A stretch of DNA of 64,000 nucleotides from Comamonas sp. (GTDB lineage: Bacteria; Pseudomonadota; Gammaproteobacteria; Burkholderiales; Burkholderiaceae_C). The translations under genes were made by a program, and so were the position numbers. The notes beneath the pieces are model-generated. The model saw only the letters and a list, made by a program, of their open reading frames with translations. It was not told the origin of the DNA and ran no database searches. Shown piece by piece: positions 1-8,980 of this stretch. Where the stretch lies: NCBI GenBank assembly GCA_028690035.1, contig JAQVCA010000001.1:405940-469939 (forward strand), in the 5' to 3' direction. Numbering within the stretch: the stretch's first letter is position 1; every line of letters starts with the position of its first letter.

Positions 1-159
1 TTGCACCATCAGGTCGAAAAAGCTGTCCACCACCTGCTTGGCATCGCGCTTGTTCATACCCAGCTGCTCAAACAGCATATCCACCAGCTCGGCTTTGGTC
101 AGCGCAGCTTCTTCCAAGCCTTGTGCAGCGGGGAGCGATGTTTCGGTCATAGTGGACAT
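1..159 (-). CDS. ihfA: Integration host factor alpha subunit, N-terminal part (cut by window edge)
   Basis: Only the first 53 codons are inside the window. The translation starts [20 protein letters not shown] and continues with [20 protein letters not shown], the usual N-terminal helices of the HU/IHF fold. IHF-alpha pairs with IHF-beta to bend DNA in transcription, recombination and replication. The start is the ATG three bases past the pheT stop, so the gene is co-transcribed with pheST as in Escherichia coli; a second in-frame ATG lies three codons further in. The short extension before TKAELV is usual for burkholderial IhfA. Family certain, exact start fairly sure. Confidence 0.93.
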   Translation of the reverse strand, partial: MSTMTETSLPAAQGLEEAALTKAELVDMLFEQLGMNKRDAKQVVDSFFDLMVQ

Positions 160-162
160 CCG

Positions 163-2607
163 TTATCCACGCAGCTTGGCGCCCAAGGCACTGGCCAGCG
201 CAGCAATGGCTGCCTGCATGGCAGCATCAATTTGCGCATCGGTCAAGGCTTCGGTGCCACTGCCAAGCGTCAGACGCACGGCCAGACTTTTCTCGTCCTG
301 CGCCAAAGCACCAGGCGCAGCCTGCTCGCCCGCTTTGAGTTTTTTGGGGCGGAATACATCGAACAGCACCGCCGTGCGCAGCTGCGGCACCGCAGCGTGC
401 AGCACCTCCATCACCTGCGCATGGGTCACCGCCTCTTTCACGACCACGGCAATGTCGCGCTCCACCAGCTGGTGCTTGGGCACCGGCTGGAACTGGGGCA
501 CCGCACGCCGCTGTACCGCATCCAGCTCCAACTCGAACAACACCGGGGCCTGGGGCAAATCCCACTGCTGACGCCATTGGGGATGCAACTCCCCCACGTA
601 GCCGATGGCCTTGCCGCCCACCAGCACACGTGCGCAGCGACCAGGGTGCATGGCCGGGTGCTGCGCAGGCTCAAAAACAGCGGCCAGAGGGGCCAACAAA
701 GCCTCTACGTCGCCCTTGGCATCGTAAAAGTCGACCTTGCTTTCTGTGCGCCCCCACTGCAACTGCTCGGCTGCACCATAGGCCAGCCCGGCCACGCGCA
801 TCGGCTGGTGAAAGCCCTGCACCGTCGTGTTGGAGTTGGCGACCGACGCATCTTTCAAGAACACACGTCCCAGCTCAAACACGCGCACGCGCGCTGCCTT
901 GCGATCCAGATTGAACTTCAACACCTGCAGCAACGACCCCAGCAGAGACGAGCGCATCACACTCAAGTGGCTGGCAATCGGGTTGAGCAACTGCACCGGC
1001 TGGGGATTGCCCGCCAGGGTGTGCTCCCACTGCTCCTGCACGAAACTGAAGTTGATCGTTTCTTGGTAGCCCAGACCCGCCAGCGCATGGCGCACGGCAA
1101 ACGCACTGCGACGGTTTTCTGCGCCCAGTTTGGGGGCAATCGGCGCCAGCGGCTTGGTGGCAGGCAGGTTTTCATAGCCCACCATGCGCGCCACCTCTTC
1201 GATCAAGTCCTCTTCCAGGTTGATGTCAAAACGCAACGTCGGCGCCGTCACTTCCAGCACACCATCGGCCACAGCCTTGGCAGGCAGACCCAGACCATTC
1301 AACGCATCCAGGCATTGTTGCTGCGTCACCGGCATACCAATCACCTTGGCAGCACGCGCTACGCGCAGCTGCACCTGCTTGGGCGCTGGCATATTGGGCT
1401 GCAGATCGGTGATCGGCCCGCACGCAGTGTGCGGCGTGCCACAAATTTGCAGCACCAGCTCGGTAATGCGCTCCAGCACCTGCACCGTCTGGGCAGGATC
1501 GACGCCGCGTTCAAAACGGTGCCCCGCATCGGTCGAAAAATTGAAGCGGCGCGAGCGCCCGGCTACCGCTTTGGGCCACCAGAAAGCGGCCTCAATATAG
1601 ATATTCTGCGTGCCATCGGATACCGCCGTCGCAGCGCCGCCCATGATGCCGGCCAGCGACTCCAGCCCACGCCCATCGGCAATCACGCCCACCTGCTCAT
1701 CCACGATCACCGTGTTGCCATTGAGCAGCTCCAGCTGCTCGCCACCCTTGCCCCAGCCCACTTGCAAACCACCGCTGATCTTGTCCAGATCAAAAATATG
1801 CGAAGGCTGGCCCAGTTCAAACATCACATAGTTAGAGATGTCCACCAAAGGCGACACGGTACGCTGACCACAGCGCGCCAGACGATCGGCCATCCACTGC
1901 GGCGTGGCCACCTGCGTATTCACACCGCGCACGATGCGCCCCGAAAAACGCCCGCACAGGTCAGGTGCCAGCACCTGGACGGGCAGCACGTCTGCGCTGG
2001 CGACAGGGTTGGCAGGGAATGCCAGAGGTTTCAGCGGCACACCGGTCAGGGCCGACAGCTCGCGCGCAATGCCGTACACGCTCAGGCAGTGGGCCAGATT
2101 GGGCGTGAGCTTGAGGGTGAACAGCGTATCGTCCAGATTCAGGTACTGGCGAATGTTCTGGCCCAGCGGCGCATCCAAGGGCAGCTCCAGCAGACCACCG
2201 TGGTCGTCGGCAATACCCAGCTCCTTGGCCGAGCACAACATGCCAAAGCTTTGCACACCGCGCAGCTTGCCCACCTTGATCTGGAACGGTTTGCCATCGG
2301 GGCCCGGCGGCAACAACGCCCCCACCGTGGCACACGGCACACGAATGCCCACGCGCGCATTGGGCGCACCGCACACGATATTGAGCAGCTCTGGGCCACC
2401 GACATCCACTTGGCACACACGCAAGCGATCGGCATCGGGGTGCTGCACCGCCTCTTTGATCTCACCGACCACAATGCCGGTAAAGGGCGGGGCCACAGGC
2501 TCCAGCTCTTCCACCTCCAAACCAGCCATAGTCAAAGTATCGGCCAGCTCCTGGGTAGAGAGCGCAGGGTTGCAGTACTGACGCAACCAAGATTCGGGAA
2601 ATTGCAT
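163..2607 (-). CDS. pheT: Phenylalanine-tRNA ligase beta subunit
   Basis: Full-length 814-residue PheT, which with PheS forms the cytoplasmic alpha2beta2 enzyme that charges tRNA-Phe. It begins MQFPESWLRQYCNPALSTQE. The order seen fits the family: N-terminal EMAP-like tRNA-binding domain (about 40-155), B3/B4 editing region (about 210-380), B5 domain (about 400-480), the catalytic-like core (from about 490), and a C-terminal ferredoxin-fold anticodon-binding domain ending LASALGAKLRG. It lies between pheS and ihfA. The 179-bp gap from pheS is long for this operon and is mostly filled by an inserted repeat. Confidence 0.97.
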   Translation of the reverse strand: MQFPESWLRQYCNPALSTQELADTLTMAGLEVEELEPVAPPFTGIVVGEIKEAVQHPDADRLRVCQVDVGGPELLNIVCGAPNARVGIRVPCATVGALLPPGPDGKPFQIKVGKLRGVQSFGMLCSAKELGIADDHGGLLELPLDAPLGQNIRQYLNLDDTLFTLKLTPNLAHCLSVYGIARELSALTGVPLKPLAFPANPVASADVLPVQVLAPDLCGRFSGRIVRGVNTQVATPQWMADRLARCGQRTVSPLVDISNYVMFELGQPSHIFDLDKISGGLQVGWGKGGEQLELLNGNTVIVDEQVGVIADGRGLESLAGIMGGAATAVSDGTQNIYIEAAFWWPKAVAGRSRRFNFSTDAGHRFERGVDPAQTVQVLERITELVLQICGTPHTACGPITDLQPNMPAPKQVQLRVARAAKVIGMPVTQQQCLDALNGLGLPAKAVADGVLEVTAPTLRFDINLEEDLIEEVARMVGYENLPATKPLAPIAPKLGAENRRSAFAVRHALAGLGYQETINFSFVQEQWEHTLAGNPQPVQLLNPIASHLSVMRSSLLGSLLQVLKFNLDRKAARVRVFELGRVFLKDASVANSNTTVQGFHQPMRVAGLAYGAAEQLQWGRTESKVDFYDAKGDVEALLAPLAAVFEPAQHPAMHPGRCARVLVGGKAIGYVGELHPQWRQQWDLPQAPVLFELELDAVQRRAVPQFQPVPKHQLVERDIAVVVKEAVTHAQVMEVLHAAVPQLRTAVLFDVFRPKKLKAGEQAAPGALAQDEKSLAVRLTLGSGTEALTDAQIDAAMQAAIAALASALGAKLRG

Positions 2608-2670
2608 GGTGATTCCATCTCAGGCAACACGCTGGGCCACCTGTGGCCCGGGCATTGCTATTTAAAAAAA

Positions 2671-2748
2671 GAGCTGCTCGCGCTTTACAGACAAGGTTTT
2701 CAGAAAACATTCATTATGAAAACTACGTGGAATAAGCGGTATCAGCTC
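2671..2748. repeat. Dispersed Comamonadaceae-type inverted-arm repeat, copy A
   Basis: Two imperfect 17-base arms, GAGCTGCTCGCGCTTTA at 2671-2687 and ATAAGCGGTATCAGCTC at 2732-2748, flank an AT-richer core containing ACAAGG and TTTTCAGA. The same left arm and core motif recur at 22176. It occupies most of the pheS-pheT spacer, so it is transcribed with the operon and could fold into a stem-loop between the two cistrons. The element carries no gene. Whether it changes the pheS:pheT ratio is unknown. Confidence 0.7.
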
Positions 2749-2786
2749 ACTTTTTAGACATTCATTGTTCTTTGAAGGCGCCGCAC

Positions 2787-3839
2787 TTACTGGAACTGCG
2801 ACAAAAAGCGAATATCGCCATCAAAGAACAGGCGCAAATCGTTCACGCCATAGCGCAGCATAGTCAGGCGGTCTGGCCCCATTCCAAAAGCAAAACCGAT
2901 GTAGCGCTCAGGATCCAGGCCCATATTGCGCACCACGTTGGGGTGGACTTGGCCGCTACCCGCCACTTCCAGCCACTTGCCCGCCAGCGGGCCGCTTTGG
3001 AACTGGATGTCCACTTCAGCCGAAGGCTCGGTGAACGGGAAAAAGCTTGGGCGAAAGCGCAGCACCAAGTCTTCGCTTTCAAAAAACGTCTTGCAAAAGT
3101 CGGTAAATACGACCTTCAAATCTTTAAAACTCACGTTCTCGCCAATCCACAGGCCTTCGCACTGGTGGAACATGGGCGAGTGTGTGGCGTCCGAGTCCAC
3201 GCGGTACGTGCGCCCGGGGGCGATCACACGAATCTCAGGCATGCTTTGCCCAGCATCAAGTAGGCTGCGATAGCGCTGCACATGCTGCACGGCATGGCGC
3301 ACCTGCATCGGACTGGTGTGCGTGCGCAGCAAATTGGGCGCTTCGGGCGTACCGCCTTCGACGTAAAAGGTGTCGTGCATCGAGCGCGCGGGATGGTCCT
3401 CGGGCGTGTTGAGTGCTGTGAAGTTGAACCAATCGGACTCGATCTCTGGGCCTTCGGCCACTTCAAAGCCCATGGAGGAAAAAATACCCTCAATGCGCTC
3501 CAGCGTCAGCGATACGGGATGCAGCCCCCCGGTGCCACGTCGGCGCCCGGGCAGACTCACGTCCAGGCGTTCGGCCTGCAATTGCTGCTGCAGCTCGGCA
3601 TCGGCCAAGGCTTGGCGACGTGCAGTCAAGGCAGCCTCAATGGCCTGCTTGGCCACATTGATGGCCGCACCACGCGTCTTTTTTTCTTGCACGCTGAGCT
3701 GGGCCATGCCCTTCATCAGCTCGGTCATCTTGCCGGATTTACCCAAAAACTGGGCTTTGGCGTTTTCCAGATCAGCAGGGGTGGCGGCCTGCGCAAACAG
3801 CTGCTGCGCGCTGGCAACCAGAGAATCCAACTCGTTCAT
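2787..3839 (-). CDS. pheS: Phenylalanine-tRNA ligase alpha subunit
   Basis: 350-residue catalytic subunit of phenylalanyl-tRNA synthetase. It starts [20 protein letters not shown], with an N-terminal coiled-coil arm (about 1-85) that binds tRNA, followed by the class II core: motif 2 in the stretch [15 protein letters not shown] and motif 3 near [15 protein letters not shown] close to the C-terminus. I chose this ATG over a GTG ten codons upstream because MNELD is the usual N-terminus and AAAGAG lies at ribosome-binding distance. It is downstream of rplT and upstream of pheT. Confidence 0.97.
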   Translation of the reverse strand: MNELDSLVASAQQLFAQAATPADLENAKAQFLGKSGKMTELMKGMAQLSVQEKKTRGAAINVAKQAIEAALTARRQALADAELQQQLQAERLDVSLPGRRRGTGGLHPVSLTLERIEGIFSSMGFEVAEGPEIESDWFNFTALNTPEDHPARSMHDTFYVEGGTPEAPNLLRTHTSPMQVRHAVQHVQRYRSLLDAGQSMPEIRVIAPGRTYRVDSDATHSPMFHQCEGLWIGENVSFKDLKVVFTDFCKTFFESEDLVLRFRPSFFPFTEPSAEVDIQFQSGPLAGKWLEVAGSGQVHPNVVRNMGLDPERYIGFAFGMGPDRLTMLRYGVNDLRLFFDGDIRFLSQFQ

Positions 3840-3868
3840 AACGACTCTTTTTCGAGCTTTAAATAACA

Positions 3869-3901
3869 CAAGGGCTAGTGCCTTTTCAAGCCCTAGCCCT
3901 T
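3869..3901 (-). promoter_or_regulatory. Inverted repeat in the rplT-pheS spacer
   Basis: AAGGGCTAG and CTAGCCCTT form a perfect 9-bp stem around a 15-base loop, ahead of the pheS start. In Escherichia coli this position holds the pheM leader and attenuator. Here no U-run follows the stem on the transcribed strand and I see no Phe-rich peptide, so it is not a classic attenuator. It could be an RNA processing or stabilising stem, or a degenerate copy of the dispersed repeat family. Confidence 0.45.
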
Positions 3902-3953
3902 GCTGATAGTGCGCCAGAAGCTACTAAATCAATAGTAACTACCGATCGTGAAC

Positions 3954-4313
3954 TCAAGCAGCCAGCTTGGCCTTGACTTGCTCCACGATGCTGCTGAAGG
4001 CAGCCTTGTCATGCACAGCAATATCGGCCAGCATCTTGCGGTCGATCTCGATGGCAGCCTTCTTCAGACCGTTGGTGAACTGGCTGTAGGTCAGGCCAAG
4101 TTCACGTGCAGCAGCGTTGATACGAGTGATCCACAGACGGCGGAACACGCGCTTCTTGTTGCGGCGGTCACGGTAAGCGTATTGACCAGCCTTCATCACC
4201 GCCTGTTTGGCGACGCGGAAGACATTACCGCGGCGACCGCGGAAACCCTTAGCTTGGGCAAGAACTTTTTTGTGACGGGCGCGGGCCGTTACACCACGTT
4301 TGACGCGAGGCAT
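3954..4313 (-). CDS. rplT: 50S ribosomal protein L20
   Basis: 119-residue L20, starting [20 protein letters not shown], with the very basic N-terminal extension that threads into 23S rRNA and the conserved [20 protein letters not shown] region. L20 is an early assembly protein and, in enterobacteria, the repressor of rpmI-rplT translation. It lies 27 bp after rpmI in the usual order. The length matches the family. Confidence 0.98.
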   Translation of the reverse strand: MPRVKRGVTARARHKKVLAQAKGFRGRRGNVFRVAKQAVMKAGQYAYRDRRNKKRVFRRLWITRINAAARELGLTYSQFTNGLKKAAIEIDRKMLADIAVHDKAAFSSIVEQVKAKLAA

Positions 4314-4340
4314 GTGTTTACTCCTTGTTCGTCAGTGAAA

Positions 4341-4544
4341 TTACAGCCCAGCCATGGGCAGCATCTTGGCAATAGAGCCCAGATCGGCCTCATGCACGTT
4401 CACGATGCCACGCAGGTTACGCTTGTTCTTGGTGGTCTTCTTGGTCAAGATGTGACGCTTGAAGGCCTGACCGCGCTTAACGGTGCCACCGGGACGAACG
4501 CGAAAACGTTTCTTCGCGCTGCTCTTGGTTTTCATTTTGGGCAT
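4341..4544 (-). CDS. rpmI: 50S ribosomal protein L35
   Basis: 67-residue L35, starting [20 protein letters not shown], highly basic and of standard length. It lies between infC and rplT as in most bacteria. The hairpins just upstream (4620-4676) sit where the L20 autoregulatory operator is found in other bacteria. Confidence 0.98.
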   Translation of the reverse strand: MPKMKTKSSAKKRFRVRPGGTVKRGQAFKRHILTKKTTKNKRNLRGIVNVHEADLGSIAKMLPMAGL

Positions 4545-4619
4545 TGGAATGCTCCTGTTACTTGTGCTCGCAAGGCGTTTGCCACCACAGCAAAACTTGT
4601 TGGCCCCGAGACACTTTTC

Positions 4620-4676
4620 ATTGCTGGGACACTAGGCCAGCAATACAAAAGCTTGCCGAGTCAACCCGGCAAGCTT
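4620..4676 (-). promoter_or_regulatory. Two consecutive stem-loops in the infC-rpmI spacer, possible L20 operator or attenuator
   Basis: Read on the transcribed strand, the first stem is AAGCTTGCCG paired with CGGCAAGCTT (4649-4676, 10 bp perfect, 8-base loop) followed by TTTTG. The second is ATTGCTGG paired with CCAGCAAT (4620-4644, 8 bp). The first resembles a weak intrinsic terminator. The position matches the leader through which L20 represses rpmI-rplT in enterobacteria and Bacillus (established for those groups). Assigning that role here is inference. Confidence 0.5.
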
Positions 4677-4692
4677 CTGCATGGGGGGAAAA

Positions 4693-5289
4693 TTATTCCG
4701 TTTTTTCAGCAGTGGTTGCGTCAGCAGCTTTTGTCACACTAGGCTTTTTACGCGCTGGCGCGATCATCATGATCATCTGGCGGCCTTCTAGCTTGGGGAA
4801 CTGCTCCACTTGAATGCTGTCTGCCAAGTCGTCGCGCAAGCGGTTGAGCAAATCCAGACCCAGTTGCTGGTGCGTGATTTCACGGCCACGGAAGCGAAGC
4901 GTAATTTTACACTTATCGCCCTCCGCTAGGAAGCGTCGGATATTGCGCAGCTTGATGTTGTAGTCACCATCGTCGGTACCAGGACGGAATTTCACTTCCT
5001 TGATTTCGACTACCGTCTGCTTGGCCTTGGCCTCTGCAGCTTTTTTCTGCTCTTGGTACTTGAACTTACCGTAGTCCATCAGCCGACACACAGGCGGGCT
5101 GGCGGTGGCAGCAATCTCGACCAAATCTACGTCCAACTCGCCAGCAGCACGCAGCGCCTCTTGCAAGGAAACAATGCCTAAAGGCTCATTATCTGGACCA
5201 GATAGACGCACTTCAGGCGCCGTAATCTCACGGTTCAGGCGGTGCTTGCGCTCTTCACGCTGGCGACGATCACGAAATTCTGTAGCTAT
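4693..5289 (-). CDS. infC: Translation initiation factor IF-3, with an apparent ATA start
   Basis: 198-residue IF-3, with N-domain signature [20 protein letters not shown] and a C-domain ending in an Ala/Thr-rich tail. It keeps initiator tRNA selection accurate and prevents subunit reassociation. An in-frame GTG exists three codons upstream, but the AGG of the ribosome-binding site abuts it with no spacing. The ATA codon at 5287-5289 has AGGG eight bases ahead, and the following residues ATEFRDRR match the usual N-terminus. Rare AUU/AUC/AUA starts in infC let IF-3 repress its own translation. The gene is third-cistron distance from thrS, as in the conserved operon. Confidence 0.92.
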   Translation of the reverse strand: MATEFRDRRQREERKHRLNREITAPEVRLSGPDNEPLGIVSLQEALRAAGELDVDLVEIAATASPPVCRLMDYGKFKYQEQKKAAEAKAKQTVVEIKEVKFRPGTDDGDYNIKLRNIRRFLAEGDKCKITLRFRGREITHQQLGLDLLNRLRDDLADSIQVEQFPKLEGRQMIMMIAPARKKPSVTKAADATTAEKTE

Positions 5290-5312
5290 GGCTCTCACCC
5301 TAAAATCAAAAC

Positions 5313-5329
5313 GCTACGAAAAGCGTAGC
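5313..5329 (-). promoter_or_regulatory. Short hairpin just ahead of infC
   Basis: GCTACG and CGTAGC form a perfect 6-bp stem with a 5-base loop. On the transcribed strand it is followed by GTTTTGATTTT, then the infC ribosome-binding site. It could be a weak terminator or attenuator between thrS and infC, or a structure that tunes infC initiation. The sequence alone does not decide. Confidence 0.4.
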
Positions 5330-5387
5330 TGCTTGGATGCACGGCATGCGGCCATCAGACCGCACTGTGCTGGATCTCTTTCAACGT

Positions 5388-7307
5388 CTAGACTTTGGTA
5401 GCGATGTCGTTGGTCAGCAATTCAATGAATGCATCCACCCCCATCACACCCAGATCTTTATTACCCCGAGCACGCACCGCAACGGTGCCAGCTGCTTTCT
5501 CTTTGTCGCCTGCGACCAAGATATAAGGTAGTTTCTGCAATGCATGCTCTCGTATTTTATACGTTATCTTCTCATTGCGCAGATCAGCAGACACCTTCAA
5601 GGCGTGATAAGGCAAGGATTTTTGCACTTTTGCCACAACTTCTTGCACATAGTCAGACTGGGCGTCGGTGATGTTAAGGATAGCCACCTGCTGCGGAGCA
5701 AGCCACACGGGTAACGCCCCTGCATGCTGCTCCATCAAGATGCCGATAAAGCGCTCCATCGACCCGACAATAGCCCGGTGCAGCATCACCGGACGGTGGC
5801 GATTCCCATCCTCACCGACGTACTCGGCATCCAGGCGCTCAGGCATGGAAAAATCCACCTGAATCGTGCCACACTGCCATTGACGCCCCAAAGCATCCTT
5901 CAGGGTGTATTCAATTTTCGGCCCGTAAAAAGCACCATCGCCATCGGCTACAAGGTACTCACATCCCGAGGTTTTCAGGCTATCGAACAAAGCAGCCTCT
6001 GCCTTGTCCCAACTTTCGTCCGAGCCAATGCGTGCCTCTGGACGTGTCGCCACCTTGTAGATGATGTCAGTAAAGCCAAAATCTTGGTACACCTGTTGCA
6101 GCAGGCGCGTAAAGTTAAGCACCTCCTGCTGAATCTGGTCTTCGGTACAGAAAATGTGACCATCATCCTGCGTGAAGGCGCGCACGCGCATGATGCCGTG
6201 CAACCCACCCGTAGGTTCATTGCGATGACACTGACCAAACTCACCCATGCGCAGAGGCAGCTCACGGTAGCTCTTGATTCCTTGCTTGAATATCAGAATA
6301 TGGCCCGGACAGTTCATGGGCTTGAGCGCAAAGTCGTGCTTTTCACTCTCTGTGGTGAACATGTTGTCACGGTACTTATCCCAGTGGCCAGTCTTCTCCC
6401 ACAGGGTGCGATCCAAAATTTGTGGTGCTTTGACTTCTTGGTACCCATTGTCGCGGTACACACGACGCATGTACTGCTCTACTTCTTGCCAAATGCGCCA
6501 GCCCTTGGGATGCCAAAACACGGTACCAGGCGAGCATTCATCAATGTGAAATAGATCCAGTTCACGCCCAAGTCGGCGGTGATCGCGTTTTTCGGCCTCT
6601 TCAATACGTGTGATATAGGCCTGCAGATCCTTTTTCTCAGCCCAGGCTGTGCCATACACACGCTGCAGTTGTTCATTTTTAGCATCGCCGCGCCAGTAAG
6701 CACCTGCCAACTTGGTGAGCTTAAACACCTTCAAGAAACGGGTGTTGGGCACATGAGGACCACGACACATGTCCACATACTCTTGGTGGTAGTAAAGGCC
6801 CATCTGTGTTTCATTGGGCATATCTTCCACCAAGCGCAGTTTGTAGTCTTCACCTCGATTCTGGAAGAGCTCGATCACCTGGGCACGAGGTGTCATCTTC
6901 TTGATGACATCGTAGTCCTGCGCGATCAATTCTTTCATGCGTGCCTCAATGGCAGCCACATCATCTGGGGTGAAAGGACGCTCGTAGGCGATGTCGTAGT
7001 AAAAGCCCTCTTCAATGACCGGACCAATCACCATCTTGGCTGTTGGGTACAGCTGCTTCACAGCATGCCCCACCAAGTGGGCACAAGAATGGCGAATGAT
7101 CTCTACACCTTCTGGATCTTTGGGCGTGATGATCTGCAGTCGCGCATCGCGCTCAATTACATCGCAGGCATCCACCAAGCGACCATTGACACGGCCTGCC
7201 ACGGTATTTTTCGCGAGGCCAGCACCGATGGACTGAGCCACTTGAAGCACGGTCACTGGGCCGTCGAACTCGCGCAAAGAACCATCGGGAAGGGTAATTT
7301 TCAACAT
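5388..7307 (-). CDS. thrS: Threonine-tRNA ligase
   Basis: 639-residue ThrRS. An N-terminal TGS domain (about 1-62, starting [16 protein letters not shown]) is followed by the editing domain with the [10 protein letters not shown] zinc/hydrolysis motif (about 75-85), the class II catalytic core with the [10 protein letters not shown] motif (about 333-342), and an anticodon-binding C-terminus ending [10 protein letters not shown]. It charges tRNA-Thr in the cytoplasm and heads the thrS-infC-rpmI-rplT-pheST-ihfA operon. Its leader (7348-7496) contains a Thr-codon-rich peptide and competing hairpins ending in an intrinsic terminator, so transcription is probably controlled by threonyl-tRNA charging. 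Confidence 0.98.
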   Translation of the reverse strand: MLKITLPDGSLREFDGPVTVLQVAQSIGAGLAKNTVAGRVNGRLVDACDVIERDARLQIITPKDPEGVEIIRHSCAHLVGHAVKQLYPTAKMVIGPVIEEGFYYDIAYERPFTPDDVAAIEARMKELIAQDYDVIKKMTPRAQVIELFQNRGEDYKLRLVEDMPNETQMGLYYHQEYVDMCRGPHVPNTRFLKVFKLTKLAGAYWRGDAKNEQLQRVYGTAWAEKKDLQAYITRIEEAEKRDHRRLGRELDLFHIDECSPGTVFWHPKGWRIWQEVEQYMRRVYRDNGYQEVKAPQILDRTLWEKTGHWDKYRDNMFTTESEKHDFALKPMNCPGHILIFKQGIKSYRELPLRMGEFGQCHRNEPTGGLHGIMRVRAFTQDDGHIFCTEDQIQQEVLNFTRLLQQVYQDFGFTDIIYKVATRPEARIGSDESWDKAEAALFDSLKTSGCEYLVADGDGAFYGPKIEYTLKDALGRQWQCGTIQVDFSMPERLDAEYVGEDGNRHRPVMLHRAIVGSMERFIGILMEQHAGALPVWLAPQQVAILNITDAQSDYVQEVVAKVQKSLPYHALKVSADLRNEKITYKIREHALQKLPYILVAGDKEKAAGTVAVRARGNKDLGVMGVDAFIELLTNDIATKV

Positions 7308-7347
7308 AGCTAACTTTTATTCAAAAAAAGAGGGCCGCGCGAGCAAC

Positions 7348-7454
7348 AAAAAAGCGCGGAACCAGTCCGCGCCGAGCAAAGCAACAAAAATCTATCGTAC
7401 AAGCGCGAACGTACAGGCTTTAGCAGCCAGTGGAGGTAGTTGGTGTCGTTCGCG
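7348..7454 (-). promoter_or_regulatory. Ribosome-mediated transcription attenuator of thrS
   Basis: Transcribed-strand segments: 1, CGCGAACG (7454-7447, inside the leader peptide); 2, CGTTCGCGC (7411-7403); 3, GCGCGGA (7372-7366); 4, TCCGCGC (7360-7354), followed by six T. Segments 1:2 pair perfectly over 8 bp; 2:3 pair over 7 bp with one G-U (antiterminator); 3:4 form a perfect 7-bp terminator stem. A ribosome finishing the leader peptide would cover segment 2 and let 3:4 terminate; one stalled on Thr codons would cover segment 1 and free segment 2. This is the trp/thr attenuation logic. The terminator ends 40 bp before thrS. A TAGAAT -10-like box lies at 7507-7512. Confidence 0.85.
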
Positions 7455-7461
7455 GTGTCAT
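7420..7461 (-). CDS. Threonine-rich leader peptide of thrS
   Basis: The 13-codon frame reads MTPRTTPTTSTGC, with six threonines using ACA, ACG, ACT and ACC, then TAA. It ends nine bases before antiterminator segment 2 of the thrS attenuator, the spacing expected for a sensor peptide. Its ATG overlaps the TGA of an upstream 12-codon mini-frame (start 7496, MHLQGRERHHRL) in an ATGA arrangement, suggesting coupling. The ribosome-binding site is weak: AAAGG lies about 12 bases upstream. Too short for ordinary gene finding; the call rests on composition and position. Confidence 0.78.
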   Translation of the reverse strand: MTPRTTPTTSTGC

Positions 7462-7520
7462 AACCGATGATGCCTTTCTCGCCCTTGTAAATGCATGAAG
7501 CTACCGATTCTAACCGCAGC

Positions 7521-7555
7521 AAAAATCAAAGGGCTTGCCAGATTGCAAGCCCTTT
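7521..7555 (-). terminator. Intrinsic terminator downstream of aceA
   Basis: AAAGGGCTTGC and GCAAGCCCTTT form an 11-bp perfect stem with a 6-base loop, followed on the aceA-sense strand by GATTTTTG. It separates aceA from the thrS leader and probably ends aceA transcription. Confidence 0.8.
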
Positions 7556-7568
7556 TGGGTTCCTAGGC

Positions 7569-7606
7569 AGGGTCGCTGTACGGCATGAAAGACGTACAGC
7601 GACCCT
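7569..7606. repeat. 13-bp perfect inverted repeat after aceA
   Basis: AGGGTCGCTGTAC (7569-7581) and GTACAGCGACCCT (7594-7606) are exact reverse complements around a 12-base spacer. It sits between the aceA stop and the intrinsic terminator, with no T-run of its own. It probably forms an mRNA 3'-end stem that protects the transcript; a protein-binding site is possible. Confidence 0.6.
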
Positions 7607-7621
7607 AACCGCATGTTGTGC

Positions 7622-8947
7622 TTAGTGGAACTGCTCTTCTTCGGTGGAACCCGTCAGGGCCTTGACGCTGGAGGAGCCGCCTTGGATCACCGTGGTCACG
7701 TCGTCGAAGTAGCCTGCGCCCACTTCTTGCTGGTGCGACACGAAGGTGTAGCCCTTCTCGCGAGCAGCAAATTCAGGCTCTTGCACCATTTCGGTGTAGT
7801 GCTTCATGCCTTCGCCGCGGGCGTAAGCGTGGGCGAATTGGAAGGTGTTGAACCAGTTGATATGGATACCGGCCAGCGTAATGAACTGGTACTTGTAACC
7901 CAGCGCCGACAGCTCTTCTTGGAAGGAAGCGATCTGCGAGTCGTTGAGGTTCTTCTTCCAGTTGAACGATGGCGAGCAGTTGTACGACAGCAGCTTGCCA
8001 GGGCAGGCAGCGTGTACGGCTTGGGCGAACTCACGGGCAAAGCCGATGTCTGGCACGCCGGTTTCGCACCACACCAGGTCGGCGTAGGGAGCGTAAGCCA
8101 CACCACGGCTGATGGCTTGCTCCAAGCCGTTCTTCACGCGGAAGAAACCTTCTTGGGTGCGCTCACCGGTCAGGAAAGGCTTGTCGTTGGCGTCGTGGTC
8201 AGAGGTGATCAGGTTAGCGGCTTCGGCGTCGGTACGGGCCAGCACGATGGTGGGCACGCCCATTACGTCGGCGGCAAAGCGGGCCGAGATCAGCTTTTCA
8301 ATGGCTTCTTGCGTAGGCACCAGCACCTTGCCACCCATGTGGCCGCACTTCTTCACAGCAGCCAGTTGGTCTTCGAAGTGAACGCCAGCGGCACCCGAGG
8401 CGATCATGTTCTTCATCAGCTCGAAAGCATTGAGCACGCCGCCGAAACCGGCTTCCGCATCGGCCACGATGGGCAGGAAGTAGTCCACAAAACCTTCGTC
8501 GCCGGGGTTGATGCCACGGCTCCACTGGATTTCGTCAGCGCGCTTGAAGGTGTTGTTGATGCGGCGCACCATGGTGGGCACCGAATCGTAGGCGTACAGC
8601 GACTGGTCGGGGTACATGGTTTCGGAAGTGTTGCCGTCAGCGGCCACTTGCCAGCCCGACAGGTACACGGCTTCCAGACCGGCCTTGGCTTGCTGCATGG
8701 CTTGGCCGGCAGTGATGGCGCCGAAAGCGTTCACATAGCCCTTTTTGGCACCGCCGTTGACCTTTTCCCACAGCTTTTCTGCGCCGTTCTTGGCCAGGGT
8801 GTACTCAGGCTGCAGGCTGCCGCGCAGGCGCACCACGTCAGCGGCGCTGTAGCCGCGCTTGACCAGCTTCCAGCGGGGATTTTCAGCCCAGTCTTTTTCC
8901 AGGGCGGCAATTTGTTGTTCGCGGCTCAGACGCTGATTTTGGGACAT
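7622..8947 (-). CDS. aceA: Isocitrate lyase
   Basis: 441-residue enzyme that splits isocitrate to glyoxylate and succinate in the glyoxylate shunt, needed for growth on acetate or fatty acids. It starts [20 protein letters not shown]. The signature [14 protein letters not shown] is at about 199-212 with the catalytic Cys and Lys, and the substrate-binding stretch [12 protein letters not shown] is near 320. The length is that of the short bacterial class. It is monocistronic between a promoter with phased palindromes (8981-9056) and a terminator (7521-7555). Confidence 0.97.
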   Translation of the reverse strand: MSQNQRLSREQQIAALEKDWAENPRWKLVKRGYSAADVVRLRGSLQPEYTLAKNGAEKLWEKVNGGAKKGYVNAFGAITAGQAMQQAKAGLEAVYLSGWQVAADGNTSETMYPDQSLYAYDSVPTMVRRINNTFKRADEIQWSRGINPGDEGFVDYFLPIVADAEAGFGGVLNAFELMKNMIASGAAGVHFEDQLAAVKKCGHMGGKVLVPTQEAIEKLISARFAADVMGVPTIVLARTDAEAANLITSDHDANDKPFLTGERTQEGFFRVKNGLEQAISRGVAYAPYADLVWCETGVPDIGFAREFAQAVHAACPGKLLSYNCSPSFNWKKNLNDSQIASFQEELSALGYKYQFITLAGIHINWFNTFQFAHAYARGEGMKHYTEMVQEPEFAAREKGYTFVSHQQEVGAGYFDDVTTVIQGGSSSVKALTGSTEEEQFH

Positions 8948-8980
8948 GTAGCTCTCTCCAGTTGGTAAGTAAAAACGTGA

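Noticed and set aside
1-2757. A 918-codon open frame on the plus strand across pheT
   Set aside because: It is the antisense of a GC-rich conserved gene; pheT on the minus strand explains the whole stretch, and the plus-strand translation has no recognisable domain.
7348-7500. tmRNA or T-box leader
   Set aside because: No tRNA-like end or T-box sequence motifs; the stems fit peptide attenuation.
7310-7522. A 70-codon minus-strand frame upstream of thrS, first thought to be a small protein or gene remnant
   Set aside because: It runs through the attenuator stems and terminator, has no family resemblance, and the short Thr-rich frame in another phase explains the region better.
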